From Sipunculus nudus (lineage: Eukaryota > Annelida > Sipuncula > Golfingiida > Sipunculidae): a DNA stretch of 64,000 nucleotides. The stretch is from assembly GCA_026874595.1 (NCBI GenBank), contig CM049315.1:63921389-63985388 (forward strand). Reading direction: 5' to 3'. Shown here piece after piece: positions 23,861-36,495 of the stretch. The notes under the pieces were generated by a model. That model did not search any database, was not told the origin of the DNA, and saw nothing but the letters and a program-made list of their open reading frames with translations. Within the stretch, counting starts at the first letter, position 1. The number at the start of each line of letters is the position of its first letter. The position numbers and the translations under genes are program-made.

Positions 23861-26177
23861 TTGTCCAAAGATGACCGATTTAAACTGCAAAAGAAGAGTT
23901 TAAGAAGCTTCAATAGGCCACTTAAAACCAGTTACAAAGATCTTTTTTGCCGAAATCGACTCGGTTTTTGCGTTATAATAGATCATGATCCGTGCAAAAA
24001 TGGTCAGTTTAAACTGCGAAAGAAGCGTTTCAGAAACTTCATTAGGCGACTTAAAACCCGTTACAATCGTCGTTTTCGTCGCAATCAGCTCGGTTTTCGC
24101 GTACTACAAGATCGTGTGTTGTGCAAAAATGGCCGTTTAAATTGCAAATGAAGCGTTTTAATAGCTTCATCAGGCCATTTAAAACAAGTTACAAACGTCG
24201 TTTTTGCCGAAATCAGCTCGGTTTTCGCTTTAAACAAGATCGTGTCTTGTGCAATGATCACCGATTTAAACTGTGAAAGAAGCGTTTTAGAAGCTTCATC
24301 AGGCCATTAAGAACCAGTTAGAAACGTCGTTTTTGCTGAAATCAGCTCGATTTTTTTTTTTGCGTAATGCAAGATCGTGTTTGTGCAAATATTGCATATT
24401 TAAATTGCAAAAGAATCAATTAAGGAGCTTTATTAGGCCATTTAAAACCAGATACCAACGTCTTTTCCGCCGAAATCAGCTCGGTTTTTGCGTAATACAA
24501 GACCGTGTTTTGTGCAAAGATGACCGATTTAAACTGCCAAGGAAGCCTTTTAGAAGCTTCATCAGGCCATCAAAAACCAGTTAGTAACGTCGTTTTTGCT
24601 GAAATCAGCTCGATTTTTTGCGTAATACAAAATCGTGTGTTGTGCAAAGATGACAGATTTAAACTGCTAAAGAAGCGTTTTAGAAGCTTCATCAGGCCAT
24701 AAGGAACCAGTTAGAAACGTCTTTTACGCCGAAATCAGCTCTTTTTTTCGTAATACAAGATCGTGATTTGTGCAGAAACGGATGATTTAAACTGCGATAG
24801 AAGCGTTTTAATAGCTTCATTAGGCCATTTAGAAATTGGTAAAAACGTCGCTCTTGCAGAAATTAGATCGGTTTTCGCGTAATACAACATCGTGTTGTGC
24901 AAAATAGAAGATTAAAATTGCAAAAGAAGCAATTCAGAAGCTCCATTAGGCCATTTAGAACCGGGTACAAACATCGATCTCGCCGAAATCAGCTAGGTTT
25001 TTGGCTAATTCAGGAACGTGTGTTGTGCAAAAATTACAGATTTCAATTGCAAAAGAAGCAATTCAGAAGCTTCATTAGGCCGTTTAGAATCAGATACAAA
25101 CGTCTGTTACGACGAAATCAGCTCGGTTTTTTCGTAATACAAGATCGTGATTTGTACAGAAACGGCTAAAATAAACTGCGATAGAAGCGTTTAAATAGCT
25201 TCATTAGGCCATTTAGAAATTGTTAAAAACGTCGCTTTTGCTGAAATCAGATCGGTTTTCGCGTAATACAACATCGTGTTGTGCAAAATAGAAGATTAAA
25301 ATTGCAAAAGAAGCAATTCAGAAGCTCCATTAGGCCATTTAGAACCGGGTACAAACATCGATCTCGCCGAAATCAGCTAGGTTTTTGGCTAATTCAGGAA
25401 CGTGTGTTGTGCAAAAATTACAGATTTCAATTGCAAAATAAGCAATTCAGAAGCTTCATAAGGCCGTTTAGAATCAGACACAAACGTCTTTTACGACGAA
25501 ATCAGCTCGGTTTTTTCGTAATACAAGATCGTGATTTGTGCAGAAACGGCTAATATAAACTGCGATAGAAGCGTTTAAATAGCTTCATTATGCCATTTAG
25601 AAATTGTTAAAAACGTCGCTTTTGCTGAAATCAGATCGGTTTTCGCTTAGTACAAGATCGTGTTGTGCAAAAGAGAAGATTAAAATTGCAAAAGAAGCAA
25701 TTCAGAAGCTCCATTAGGCCATTTAGAACCGGGTACAAACATCGATCTCGCCGAAATCAGCTAGGTTTTTGGCTAATTCATGATCGTGTGTTGTGCAAAA
25801 ATTGCAGATTTAAATTGCAAAAGAAGCAATTCAGAAACTTTATTAGGCCGTTTAGAATCAGATACAAACGTCTTTTACGCCGAAATCAGCTCGGTTTTTG
25901 CGTAATACAAGATCGTGTTTTGTGCAAAGATGACCGATTTAAACTGCGAAAGAAGCGTTTTAAAAGCTTCATCAGGCCATTAAGAACCAGTTAGCAACGT
26001 CGTTTTTGCTGAAATCAGTTCGGTTTTTTTTGCGTAATTCAAAATCGTCTGTTGTGCAAAGATGACCGATTTAAACTGCTAAAGAAGCGTTTTAGAAGCT
26101 TCATCAGGCAATTAAGAAGTTAGAAACGTCGTTTTTGCTAAAATCAGCTCGCTTTTTAGCGTAATATAAGATGGTGT
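23861..26177 (+). repeat. 18-monomer HOR variant (2,317 bp)
   Basis: Same structure as the 19,604 unit, 4,256-4,257 bp further on, sharing its CCATAAGGAACC (about 24,697) and GAAATTAG (T at 24,864). It is 1 bp shorter because its M4-M5 run is 11 T. Confidence 0.92.
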
Positions 26178-28116
26178 TTGTCCAAAGATGACCGATTTAA
26201 ACTGCAAAAGAAGAGTTTAAGAAGCTTCAATAGGCCACTTAAAACTAGTTACAAAGATCTTTTTTGCCGAAATCGACTCGGTTTTTGCGTTATAATAGAT
26301 CATGATCCGTGCAAAAATGGTCAGTTTAAACTGCGAAAGAAGCGTTTCAGAAACTTCATTAGGCGACTTAAAACCCGTTACAATCGTCGTTTTCGTCGCA
26401 ATCAGCTCGGTTTTCGCGTACTACAAGATCGTGTGTTGTGCAAAAATGGCCGTTTAAATTGCAAATGAAGCGTTTTAATAGCTTCATCAGGCCATTTAAA
26501 ACAAGTTACAAACGTCGTTTTTGCCGAAATCAGCTCGGTTTTCGCTTTAAACAAGATCGTGTCTTGTGCAATGATCACCGATTTAAACTGTGAAAGAAGC
26601 GTTTTAGAAGCTTCATCAGGCCATTAAGAACCAGTTAGAAACGTCGTTTTTGCTGAAATCAGCTCGATTTTTTTTTTTGCGTAATGCAAGATCGTGTTTG
26701 TGCAAATATTGCATATTTAAATTGCAAAAGAATCAATTAAGGAGCTTTATTAGGCCATTTAAAACCAGATACCAACGTCTTTTCCGCCGAAATCAGCTCG
26801 GTTTTTGCGTAATACAAGACCGTGTTTTGTGCAAAGATGACCGATTTAAACTGCCAAGGAAGCCTTTTAGAAGCTTCATCAGGCCATCAAAAACCAGTTA
26901 GTAACGTCGTTTTTGCTGAAATCAGCTCGATTTTTTGCGTAATACAAAATCGTGTGTTGTGCAAAGATGACAGATTTAAACTGCTAAAGAAGCGTTTTAG
27001 AAGCTTCATCAGGCCATTAAGAACCAGTTAGAAACGTCTTTTACGCCGAAATCAGCTCTTTTTTTCGTAATACAAGATCGTGATTTGTGCAGAAACGGAT
27101 GATTTAAACTGCGATAGAAGCGTTTTAATAGCTTCATTAGGCCATTTAGAAATTGGTAAAAACGTCGCTCTTGCAGAAATCAGATCGGTTTTCGCGTAAT
27201 ACAACATCGTGTTGTGCAAAATAGAAGATTAAAATTGCAAAAGAAGCAATTCAGAAGCTCCATTAGGCCATTTAGAACCGGGTACAAACATCGATCTCGC
27301 CGAAATCAGCTAGGTTTTTGGCTAATTCAGGAACGTGTGTTGTGCAAAAATTACAGATTTCAATTGCAAAAGAAGCAATTCAGAAGCTTCATTAGGCCGT
27401 TTAGAATCAGATACAAACGTCTTTTACGACGAAATCAGCTCGGTTTTTTCGTAATACAAGATCGTGATTTGTGCAGAAACGGCTAATATAAACTGCGATA
27501 GAAGCGTTTAAATAGCTTCATTAGGCCATTTAGAAATTGTTAAAAACGTCGCTCTTACTGAAATCAGATCGGTTTTCGCGTAGTACAAGATCGTGTCTTG
27601 TGCAATGATCACCGATTTAAACTGCAAAAGAAGCGTTTAAGAAGCTTTATCAGGCCATTAAGAATCAGTTAGGAACGTCGTTTTTGCTGAAATCAGCTCG
27701 GTTTTTTTTTGCGTAATATAAGATCGTGTGTTGTGCAAAGATGATGATTTAAACTGCAAAAGAAGCGTTTGAGAAACTTCATTAGGCCATTTAGAACCAG
27801 TTACAAACGTCTTTTACGCCGAAATCAGCTCGGTTTTTGCGTAATACAAGATCGTGTTTTGTGCAAAGATGACCGATTTAAACTGCGAAAGAAGCGTTTT
27901 AAAAGCTTCATCAGGCCATTAAGAACCAGTTAGCAACGTCGTTTTTGCTGAAATCAGTTCGGTTTTTTTTGCGTAATTCAAAATCGTCTGTTGTGCAAAG
28001 ATGACCGATTTAAACTGCTGAAGAAGCGTTTTAGAAGCTTCATCAGGCAATTAAGAAGTTAGAAACGTCGTTTTTGCTAAAATCAGCTCGCTTTTTAGCG
28101 TAATATAAGATGGTGT
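26178..28116 (+). repeat. 15-monomer HOR variant, type 1 (1,939 bp)
   Basis: Same M13-to-M19/20 junction as the 21,922 unit, within TACAAA at 27,802-27,807. It begins with AAAACTAGTTAC (T at 26,246), shared with 21,990. It carries GCTCTTACTG (A at 27,557), shared only with 32,716. Confidence 0.92.
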
Positions 28117-28628
28117 TTGTCCAAAGATGACCGATTTAAACTGCAAAAGAAGAGTTTAAGAAGCTTCAATAGGTCACTTAAAACCAGTTACAAAGATCTT
28201 TTTTGCCGAAATCGACTCGGTTTTTGCGTTATAATAGATCATGATCCGTGCAAAAATGGTCAGTTTAAACTGCGAAAGAAGCGTTTCAGAAACTTCATTA
28301 GGCGACTTAAAACCCGTTACAATCGTCGTTTTCGTCGCAATCAGCTCGGTTTTCGCGTACTACAAGATCGTGTGTTGTGCAAAAATGGCCGTTTAAATTG
28401 CAAATGAAGCGTTTTAATAGCTTCATCAGGCCATTTAAAACAAGTTACAAACGTCGTTTTTGCCGAAATCAGCTCGGTTTTCGCTTTAAACAAGATCGTG
28501 TCTTGTGCAATGATCACCGATTTAAACTGTGAAAGAAGCGTTTTAGAAGCTTCATCAGGCAATTAAGAAGTTAGAAACGTCGTTTTTGCTAAAATCAGCT
28601 CGCTTTTTAGCGTAATATAAGATGGTGT
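28117..28628 (+). repeat. 4-monomer HOR variant (512 bp)
   Basis: Only M1-M4 are present. M4 joins the 3' part of M21 across a 29-bp stretch identical in both parents (28,532-28,560), after which GCAATTAAGAAG (M21 type) leads to the next M1. The M1 copy carries AGGTCACTT (T at 28,174), shared only with 33,333. Confidence 0.93.
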
Positions 28629-31336
28629 TTGTCCAAAGATGACCGATTTAAACTGCAAAAGAAGAGTTTAAGAAGCTTCAATAGGCCACTTAAAACCAGT
28701 TACAAAGATCTTTTTTGCCGAAATCGACTCGGTTTTTGCGTTATAATAGATCATGATCCGTGCAAAAATGGTCAGTTTAAACTGCGAAAGAAGCGTTTCA
28801 GAAACTTCATTAGGCGACTTAAAACCCGTTACAATCGTCGTTTTCGTCGCAATCAGCTCGGTTTTCGCGTACTACAAGATCGTGTGTTGTGCAAAAATGG
28901 CCGTTTAAATTGCAAATGAAGCGTTTTAATAGCTTCATCAGGCCATTTAAAACAAGTTACAAACGTCGTTTTTGCCGAAATCAGCTCGGTTTTCGCTTTA
29001 AACAAGATCGTGTCTTGTGCAATGATCACCGATTTAAACTGTGAAAGAAGCGTTTTAGAAGCTTCATCAGGCCATTAAGAACCAGTTAGAAACGTCGTTT
29101 TTGCTGAAATCAGCTCGATTTTTTTTTTTGCGTAATGCAAGATCGTGTTTGTGCAAATATTGCATATTTAAATTGCAAAAGAATCAATTAAGGAGCTTTA
29201 TTAGGCCATTTAAAACCAGATACCAACGTCTTTTCCGCCGAAATCAGCTCGGTTTTTGCGTAATACAAGACCGTGTTTTGTGCAAAGATGACCGATTTAA
29301 ACTGCCAAGGAAGCCTTTTAGAAGCTTCATCAGGCCATCAAAAACCAGTTAGTAACGTCGTTTTTGCTGAAATCAGCTCGATTTTTTGCGTAATACAAAA
29401 TCGTGTGTTGTGCAAAGATGACAGATTTAAACTGCTAAAGAAGCGTTTTAGAAGCTTCATCAGGCCATTAAGAACCAGTTAGAAACGTCTTTTACGCCGA
29501 AATCAGCTCTTTTTTTCGTAATACAAGATCGTGATTTGTGCAGAAACGGATGATTTAAACTGCGATAGAAGCGTTTTAATAGCTTCATTAGGCCATTTAG
29601 AAATTGGTAAAAACGTCGCTCTTGCAGAAATCAGATCGGTTTTCGCGTAATACAACATCGTGTTGTGCAAAATAGAAGATTAAAATTGCAAAAGAAGCAA
29701 TTCAGAAGCTCCATTAGGCCATTTAGAACCGGGTACAAACATCGATCTCGCCGAAATCAGCTAGGTTTTTGGCTAATTCAGGAACGTGTGTTGTGCAAAA
29801 ATTACAGATTTCAATTGCAAAAGAAGCAATTCAGAAGCTTCATTAGGCCGTTTAGAATCAGATACAAACGTCTTTTACGACGAAATCAGCTCGGTTTTTT
29901 CGTAATACAAGATCGTGATTTGTGCAGAAACGGCTAATATAAACTGCGATAGAAGCGTTTAAATAGCTTCATTAGGCCATTTAGAAATTGTTAAAAACGT
30001 CGCTCTTGCTGAAATCAGATCGGTTTTCGCGTAGTACAAGATCGTGTCTTGTGCAATGATCACCGATTTAAACTGCAAAAGAAGCGTTTAAGAAGCTTTA
30101 TCAGGCCATTAAGAATCAGTTAGGAACGTCGTTTTTGCTGAAATCAGCTCGGTTTTTTTTTGCGTAATATAAGATCGTGTGTTGTGCAAAGATGATGATT
30201 TAAACTGCAAAAGAAGCGTTTGAGAAACTTCATTAGGCCATTTAGAACCAGTTACAAATGTCGTTTTTTTGCCGAAATCAGCTCGGTTTTTGCGTAATAT
30301 AGGATCCTGTTTTGTGCAAAATGGCCGATTTAAACTGCGATAGAAGCGTTTTAATAGCTTCATTAGGCCATTTAGAAATTGGTAAAAACGTCGCTCTTGC
30401 GGAAATCAAATCGGTTTTCGCGTAATACAACATCGTGTTGTGCAAAATAGAAGATTAAAATTGCAAAAGAAGCAATTCAGAAGCTCCATTAGGCCATTTA
30501 GAACCGGGTACAAACATCGATCTCACCGAAATCAGCTAGGTTTTTGGCTAATTCAGGAACGTGTGTTGTGCAAAAATTACAGATTTCAATTGCAAAAGAA
30601 GCAATTCAGAAGCTTCATTAGGCCGTTTAGAATCAGATACAAACGTCTTTTATGACGAAATCAGCTCGGTTTTTTCGTAATACAAGATCGTGATTTGTGC
30701 AGAAACGGCTAATATAAAGTGCGATAGAAGCGTTTAAATAGCTTCATTATGCCATTTAGAAATTGTTAAAAACGTCGCTTTTGCTGAAATCAGATCGGTT
30801 TTCGCTTAGTACAAGATCGTGTTGTGCAAAAGAGAAGATTAAAATTGCAAAAGAAGCAATTCAGAAGCTCCATTAGGCCATTTAGAACCGGGTACAAACA
30901 TCGATCTCGCCGAAATCAGCTAGGTTTTTGGCTAATTCATGATCGTGTGTTGTGCAAAAATTGCAGATTTAAATTGCAAAAGAAGCAATTCAGAAACTTT
31001 ATTAGGCCGTTTAGAATCAGATACAAACGTCTTTTACGCCGAAATCAGCTCGGTTTTTGCGTAATACAAGATCGTGTTTTGTGCAAAGATGACCGATTTA
31101 AACTGCGAAAGAAGCGTTTTAAAAGCTTCATCAGGCCATTAAGAACCAGTTAGCAACGTCGTTTTTGCTGAAATCAGTTCGGTTTTTTTTGCGTAATTCA
31201 AAATCGTCTGTTGTGCAAAGATGACCGATTTAAACTGCTAAAGAAGCGTTTTAGAAGCTTCATCAGGCAATTAAGAAGTTAGAAACGTCGTTTTTGCTAA
31301 AATCAGCTCGCTTTTTAGCGTAATATAAGATGGTGT
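28629..31336 (+). repeat. 21-monomer HOR unit (2,708 bp)
   Basis: Canonical M1-M21 with an 11-T M4-M5 run. It is the third element of the first 15+4+21 super-unit. Confidence 0.92.
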
Positions 31337-33275
31337 TTGTCCAAAGATGACCGATTTAAACTGCAAAAGAAGAGTTTAAGAAGCTTCAATAGGCCACTTA
31401 AAACCAGTTACAAAGATCTTTTTTGCCGAAATCGACTCGGTTTTTGCGTTATAATAGATCATGATCCGTGCAAAAATGGTCAGTTTAAACTGCGAAAGAA
31501 GCGTTTCAGAAACTTCATTAGGCGACTTAAAACCCGTTACAATCGTCGTTTTCGTCGCAATCAGCTCGGTTTTCGCGTACTACAAGATCGTGTGTTGTGC
31601 AAAAATGGCCGTTTAAATTGCAAATGAAGCGTTTTAATAGCTTCATCAGGCCATTTAAAACAAGTTACAAACGTCGTTTTTGCCGAAATCAGCTCGGTTT
31701 TCGCTTTAAACAAGATCGTGTCTTGTGCAATGATCACCGATTTAAACTGTGAAAGAAGCGTTTTAGAAGCTTCATCAGGCCATTAAGAACCAGTTAGAAA
31801 CGTCGTTTTTGCTGAAATCAGCTCGATTTTTTTTTTTGCGTAATGCAAGATCGTGTTTGTGCAAATATTGCATATTTAAATTGCAAAAGAATCAATTAAG
31901 GAGCTTTATTAGGCCATTTAAAACCAGATACCAACGTCTTTTCCGCCGAAATCAGCTCGGTTTTTGCGTAATACAAGACCGTGTTTTGTGCAAAGATGAC
32001 CGATTTAAACTGCCAAGGAAGCCTTTTAGAAGCTTCATCAGGCCATCAAAAACCAGTTAGTAACGTCGTTTTTGCTGAAATCAGCTCGATTTTTTGCGTA
32101 ATACAAAATCGTGTGTTGTGCAAAGATGACAGATTTAAACTGCTAAAGAAGCGTTTTAGAAGCTTCATCAGGCCATTAAGAACCAGTTAGAAACGTCTTT
32201 TACGCCGAAATCAGCTCTTTTTTTCGTAATACAAGATCGTGATTTGTGCAGAAACGGATGATTTAAACTGCGATAGAAGCGTTTTAATAGCTTCATTAGG
32301 CCATTTAGAAATTGGTAAAAACGTCGCTCTTGCAGAAATCAGATCGGTTTTCGCGTAATACAACATCGTGTTGTGCAAAATAGAAGATTAAAATTGCAAA
32401 AGAAGCAATTCAGAAGCTCCATTAGGCCATTTAGAACCGGGTACAAACATCGATCTCGCCGAAATCAGCTAGGTTTTTGGCTAATTCAGGAACGTGTGTT
32501 GTGCAAAAATTACAGATTTCAATTGCAAAAGAAGCAATTCAGAAGCTTCATTAGGCCGTTTAGAATCAGATACAAACGTCTTTTACGACGAAATCAGCTC
32601 GGTTTTTTCGTAATACAAGATCGTGATTTGTGCAGAAACGGCTAATATAAACTGCGATAGAAGCGTTTAAATAGCTTCATTAGGCCATTTAGAAATTGTT
32701 AAAAACGTCGCTCTTACTGAAATCAGATCGGTTTTCGCGTAGTACAAGATCGTGTCTTGTGCAATGATCACCGATTTAAACTGCAAAAGAAGCGTTTAAG
32801 AAGCTTTATCAGGCCATTAAGAATCAGTTAGGAACGTCGTTTTTGCTGAAATCAGCTCGGTTTTTTTTTGCGTAATATAAGATCGTGTGTTGTGCAAAGA
32901 TGATGATTTAAACTGCAAAAGAAGCGTTTGAGAAACTTCATTAGGCCATTTAGAACCAGTTACAAACGTCTTTTACGCCGAAATCAGCTCGGTTTTTGCG
33001 TAATACAAGATCGTGTTTTGTGCAAAGATGACCGATTTAAACTGCGAAAGAAGCGTTTTAAAAGCTTCATCAGGCCATTAAGAACCAGTTAGCAACGTCG
33101 TTTTTGCTGAAATCAGTTCGGTTTTTTTTGCGTAATTCAAAATCGTCTGTTGTGCAAAGATGACCGATTTAAACTGCTGAAGAAGCGTTTTAGAAGCTTC
33201 ATCAGGCAATTAAGAAGTTAGAAACGTCGTTTTTGCTAAAATCAGCTCGCTTTTTAGCGTAATATAAGATGGTGT
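31337..33275 (+). repeat. 15-monomer HOR variant, type 1 (1,939 bp)
   Basis: Copy of the 26,178 unit displaced by 5,159 bp. It has the same TACAAA junction (32,961-32,966) and the same CTCTTACTG variant (A at 32,716). Its M1 lacks the CTAGTTAC change of the 26,178 unit. Confidence 0.92.
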
Positions 33276-33787
33276 TTGTCCAAAGATGACCGATTTAAAC
33301 TGCAAAAGAAGAGTTTAAGAAGCTTCAATAGGTCACTTAAAACCAGTTACAAAGATCTTTTTTGCCGAAATCGACTCGGTTTTTGCGTTATAATAGATCA
33401 TGATCCGTGCAAAAATGGTCAGTTTAAACTGCGAAAGAAGCGTTTCAGAAACTTCATTAGGCGACTTAAAACCCGTTACAATCGTCGTTTTCGTCGCAAT
33501 CAGCTCGGTTTTCGCGTACTACAAGATCGTGTGTTGTGCAAAAATGGCCGTTTAAATTGCAAATGAAGCGTTTTAATAGCTTCATCAGGCCATTTAAAAC
33601 AAGTTACAAACGTCGTTTTTGCCGAAATCAGCTCGGTTTTCGCTTTAAACAAGATCGTGTCTTGTGCAATGATCACCGATTTAAACTGTGAAAGAAGCGT
33701 TTTAGAAGCTTCATCAGGCAATTAAGAAGTTAGAAACGTCGTTTTTGCTAAAATCAGCTCGCTTTTTAGCGTAATATAAGATGGTGT
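33276..33787 (+). repeat. 4-monomer HOR variant (512 bp)
   Basis: Copy of the 28,117 unit at +5,159 bp, with the same 29-bp M4/M21 hybrid tract (33,691-33,719) and the same AGGTCACTT (T at 33,333). Confidence 0.92.
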
Positions 33788-36495
33788 TTGTCCAAAGATG
33801 ACCGATTTAAACTGCAAAAGAAGAGTTTAAGAAGCTTCAATAGGCCACTTAAAACCAGTTACAAAGATCTTTTTTGCCGAAATCGACTCGGTTTTTGCGT
33901 TATAATAGATCATGATCCGTGCAAAAATGGTCAGTTTAAACTGCGAAAGAAGCGTTTCAGAAACTTCATTAGGCGACTTAAAACCCGTTACAATCGTCGT
34001 TTTCGTCGCAATCAGCTCGGTTTTCGCGTACTACAAGATCGTGTGTTGTGCAAAAATGGCCGTTTAAATTGCAAATGAAGCGTTTTAATAGCTTCATCAG
34101 GCCATTTAAAACAAGTTACAAACGTCGTTTTTGCCGAAATCAGCTCGGTTTTCGCTTTAAACAAGATCGTGTCTTGTGCAATGATCACCGATTTAAACTG
34201 TGAAAGAAGCGTTTTAGAAGCTTCATCAGGCCATTAAGAACCAGTTAGAAACGTCGTTTTTGCTGAAATCAGCTCGATTTTTTTTTTTGCGTAATGCAAG
34301 ATCGTGTTTGTGCAAATATTGCATATTTAAATTGCAAAAGAATCAATTAAGGAGCTTTATTAGGCCATTTAAAACCAGATACCAACGTCTTTTCCGCCGA
34401 AATCAGCTCGGTTTTTGCGTAATACAAGACCGTGTTTTGTGCAAAGATGACCGATTTAAACTGCCAAGGAAGCCTTTTAGAAGCTTCATCAGGCCATCAA
34501 AAACCAGTTAGTAACGTCGTTTTTGCTGAAATCAGCTCGATTTTTTGCGTAATACAAAATCGTGTGTTGTGCAAAGATGACAGATTTAAACTGCTAAAGA
34601 AGCGTTTTAGAAGCTTCATCAGGCCATTAAGAACCAGTTAGAAACGTCTTTTACGCCGAAATCAGCTCTTTTTTTCGTAATACAAGATCGTGATTTGTGC
34701 AGAAACGGATGATTTAAACTGCGATAGAAGCGTTTTAATAGCTTCATTAGGCCATTTAGAAATTGGTAAAAACGTCGCTCTTGCAGAAATCAGATCGGTT
34801 TTCGCGTAATACAACATCGTGTTGTGCAAAATAGAAGATTAAAATTGCAAAAGAAGCAATTCAGAAGCTCCATTAGGCCATTTAGAACCGGGTACAAACA
34901 TCGATCTCGCCGAAATCAGCTAGGTTTTTGGCTAATTCAGGAACGTGTGTTGTGCAAAAATTACAGATTTCAATTGCAAAAGAAGCAATTCAGAAGCTTC
35001 ATTAGGCCGTTTAGAATCAGATACAAACGTCTTTTACGACGAAATCAGCTCGGTTTTTTCGTAATACAAGATCGTGATTTGTGCAGAAACGGCTAATATA
35101 AACTGCGATAGAAGCGTTTAAATAGCTTCATTAGGCCATTTAGAAATTGTTAAAAACGTCGCTCTTGCTGAAATCAGATCGGTTTTCGCGTAGTACAAGA
35201 TCGTGTCTTGTGCAATGATCACCGATTTAAACTGCAAAAGAAGCGTTTAAGAAGCTTTATCAGGCCATTAAGAATCAGTTAGGAACGTCGTTTTTGCTGA
35301 AATCAGCTCGGTTTTTTTTTGCGTAATATAAGATCGTGTGTTGTGCAAAGATGATGATTTAAACTGCAAAAGAAGCGTTTGAGAAACTTCATTAGGCCAT
35401 TTAGAACCAGTTACAAATGTCGTTTTTTTGCCGAAATCAGCTCGGTTTTTGCGTAATATAGGATCCTGTTTTGTGCAAAATGGCCGATTTAAACTGCGAT
35501 AGAAGCGTTTTAATAGCTTCATTAGGCCATTTAGAAATTGGTAAAAACGTCGCTCTTGCGGAAATCAAATCGGTTTTCGCGTAATACAACATCGTGTTGT
35601 GCAAAATAGAAGATTAAAATTGCAAAAGAAGCAATTCAGAAGCTCCATTAGGCCATTTAGAACCGGGTACAAACATCGATCTCACCGAAATCAGCTAGGT
35701 TTTTGGCTAATTCAGGAACGTGTGTTGTGCAAAAATTACAGATTTCAATTGCAAAAGAAGCAATTCAGAAGCTTCATTAGGCCGTTTAGAATCAGATACA
35801 AACGTCTTTTATGACGAAATCAGCTCGGTTTTTTCGTAATACAAGATCGTGATTTGTGCAGAAACGGCTAATATAAAGTGCGATAGAAGCGTTTAAATAG
35901 CTTCATTATGCCATTTAGAAATTGTTAAAAACGTCGCTTTTGCTGAAATCAGATCGGTTTTCGCTTAGTACAAGATCGTGTTGTGCAAAAGAGAAGATTA
36001 AAATTGCAAAAGAAGCAATTCAGAAGCTCCATTAGGCCATTTAGAACCGGGTACAAACATCGATCTCGCCGAAATCAGCTAGGTTTTTGGCTAATTCATG
36101 ATCGTGTGTTGTGCAAAAATTGCAGATTTAAATTGCAAAAGAAGCAATTCAGAAACTTTATTAGGCCGTTTAGAATCAGATACAAACGTCTTTTACGCCG
36201 AAATCAGCTCGGTTTTTGCGTAATACAAGATCGTGTTTTGTGCAAAGATGACCGATTTAAACTGCGAAAGAAGCGTTTTAAAAGCTTCATCAGGCCATTA
36301 AGAACCAGTTAGCAACGTCGTTTTTGCTGAAATCAGTTCGGTTTTTTTTGCGTAATTCAAAATCGTCTGTTGTGCAAAGATGACCGATTTAAACTGCTAA
36401 AGAAGCGTTTTAGAAGCTTCATCAGGCAATTAAGAAGTTAGAAACGTCGTTTTTGCTAAAATCAGCTCGCTTTTTAGCGTAATATAAGATGGTGT
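33788..36495 (+). repeat. 21-monomer HOR unit (2,708 bp)
   Basis: Canonical order, 11-T run; third element of the second 15+4+21 super-unit, directly before the second 27-mer. Confidence 0.92.

Larger units (their letters stand above)
19604..28116 (+). repeat. 33-monomer super-HOR (18+15), two copies of ~4,256 bp
   Basis: Units 18-15-18-15 run in order. Three rare variants recur at exactly +4,256 bp: CCATAAGG (20,441 and 24,697), GAAATTAG (20,608 and 24,864) and AAAACTAG (21,990 and 26,246). The second 15-mer also belongs to the following 40-monomer super-unit. Confidence 0.88.
26178..36495 (+). repeat. 40-monomer super-HOR (15+4+21), two tandem copies of 5,159 bp
   Basis: Copies are 26,178-31,336 and 31,337-36,495. 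Variants at 27,557 and 28,174 recur at exactly +5,159 bp (32,716 and 33,333), and both copies carry the same two deletion junctions. Differences between copies are few by eye, so the duplication looks recent. Confidence 0.9.

Noticed and set aside
28341-28562. Minus-strand frame unique to the 4-mer units
   Set aside because: It exists only because the M4/M21 recombination junction creates a new reading path; nothing else supports coding.
26178-36495. Pure assembly artefact as the explanation for the 5,159-bp repeat
   Set aside because: Not excluded, but the outer units differ by real variants (for example 26,246 present, equivalent absent in the second copy), so the copies are not base-identical. 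Kept as a finding with a read-based test.
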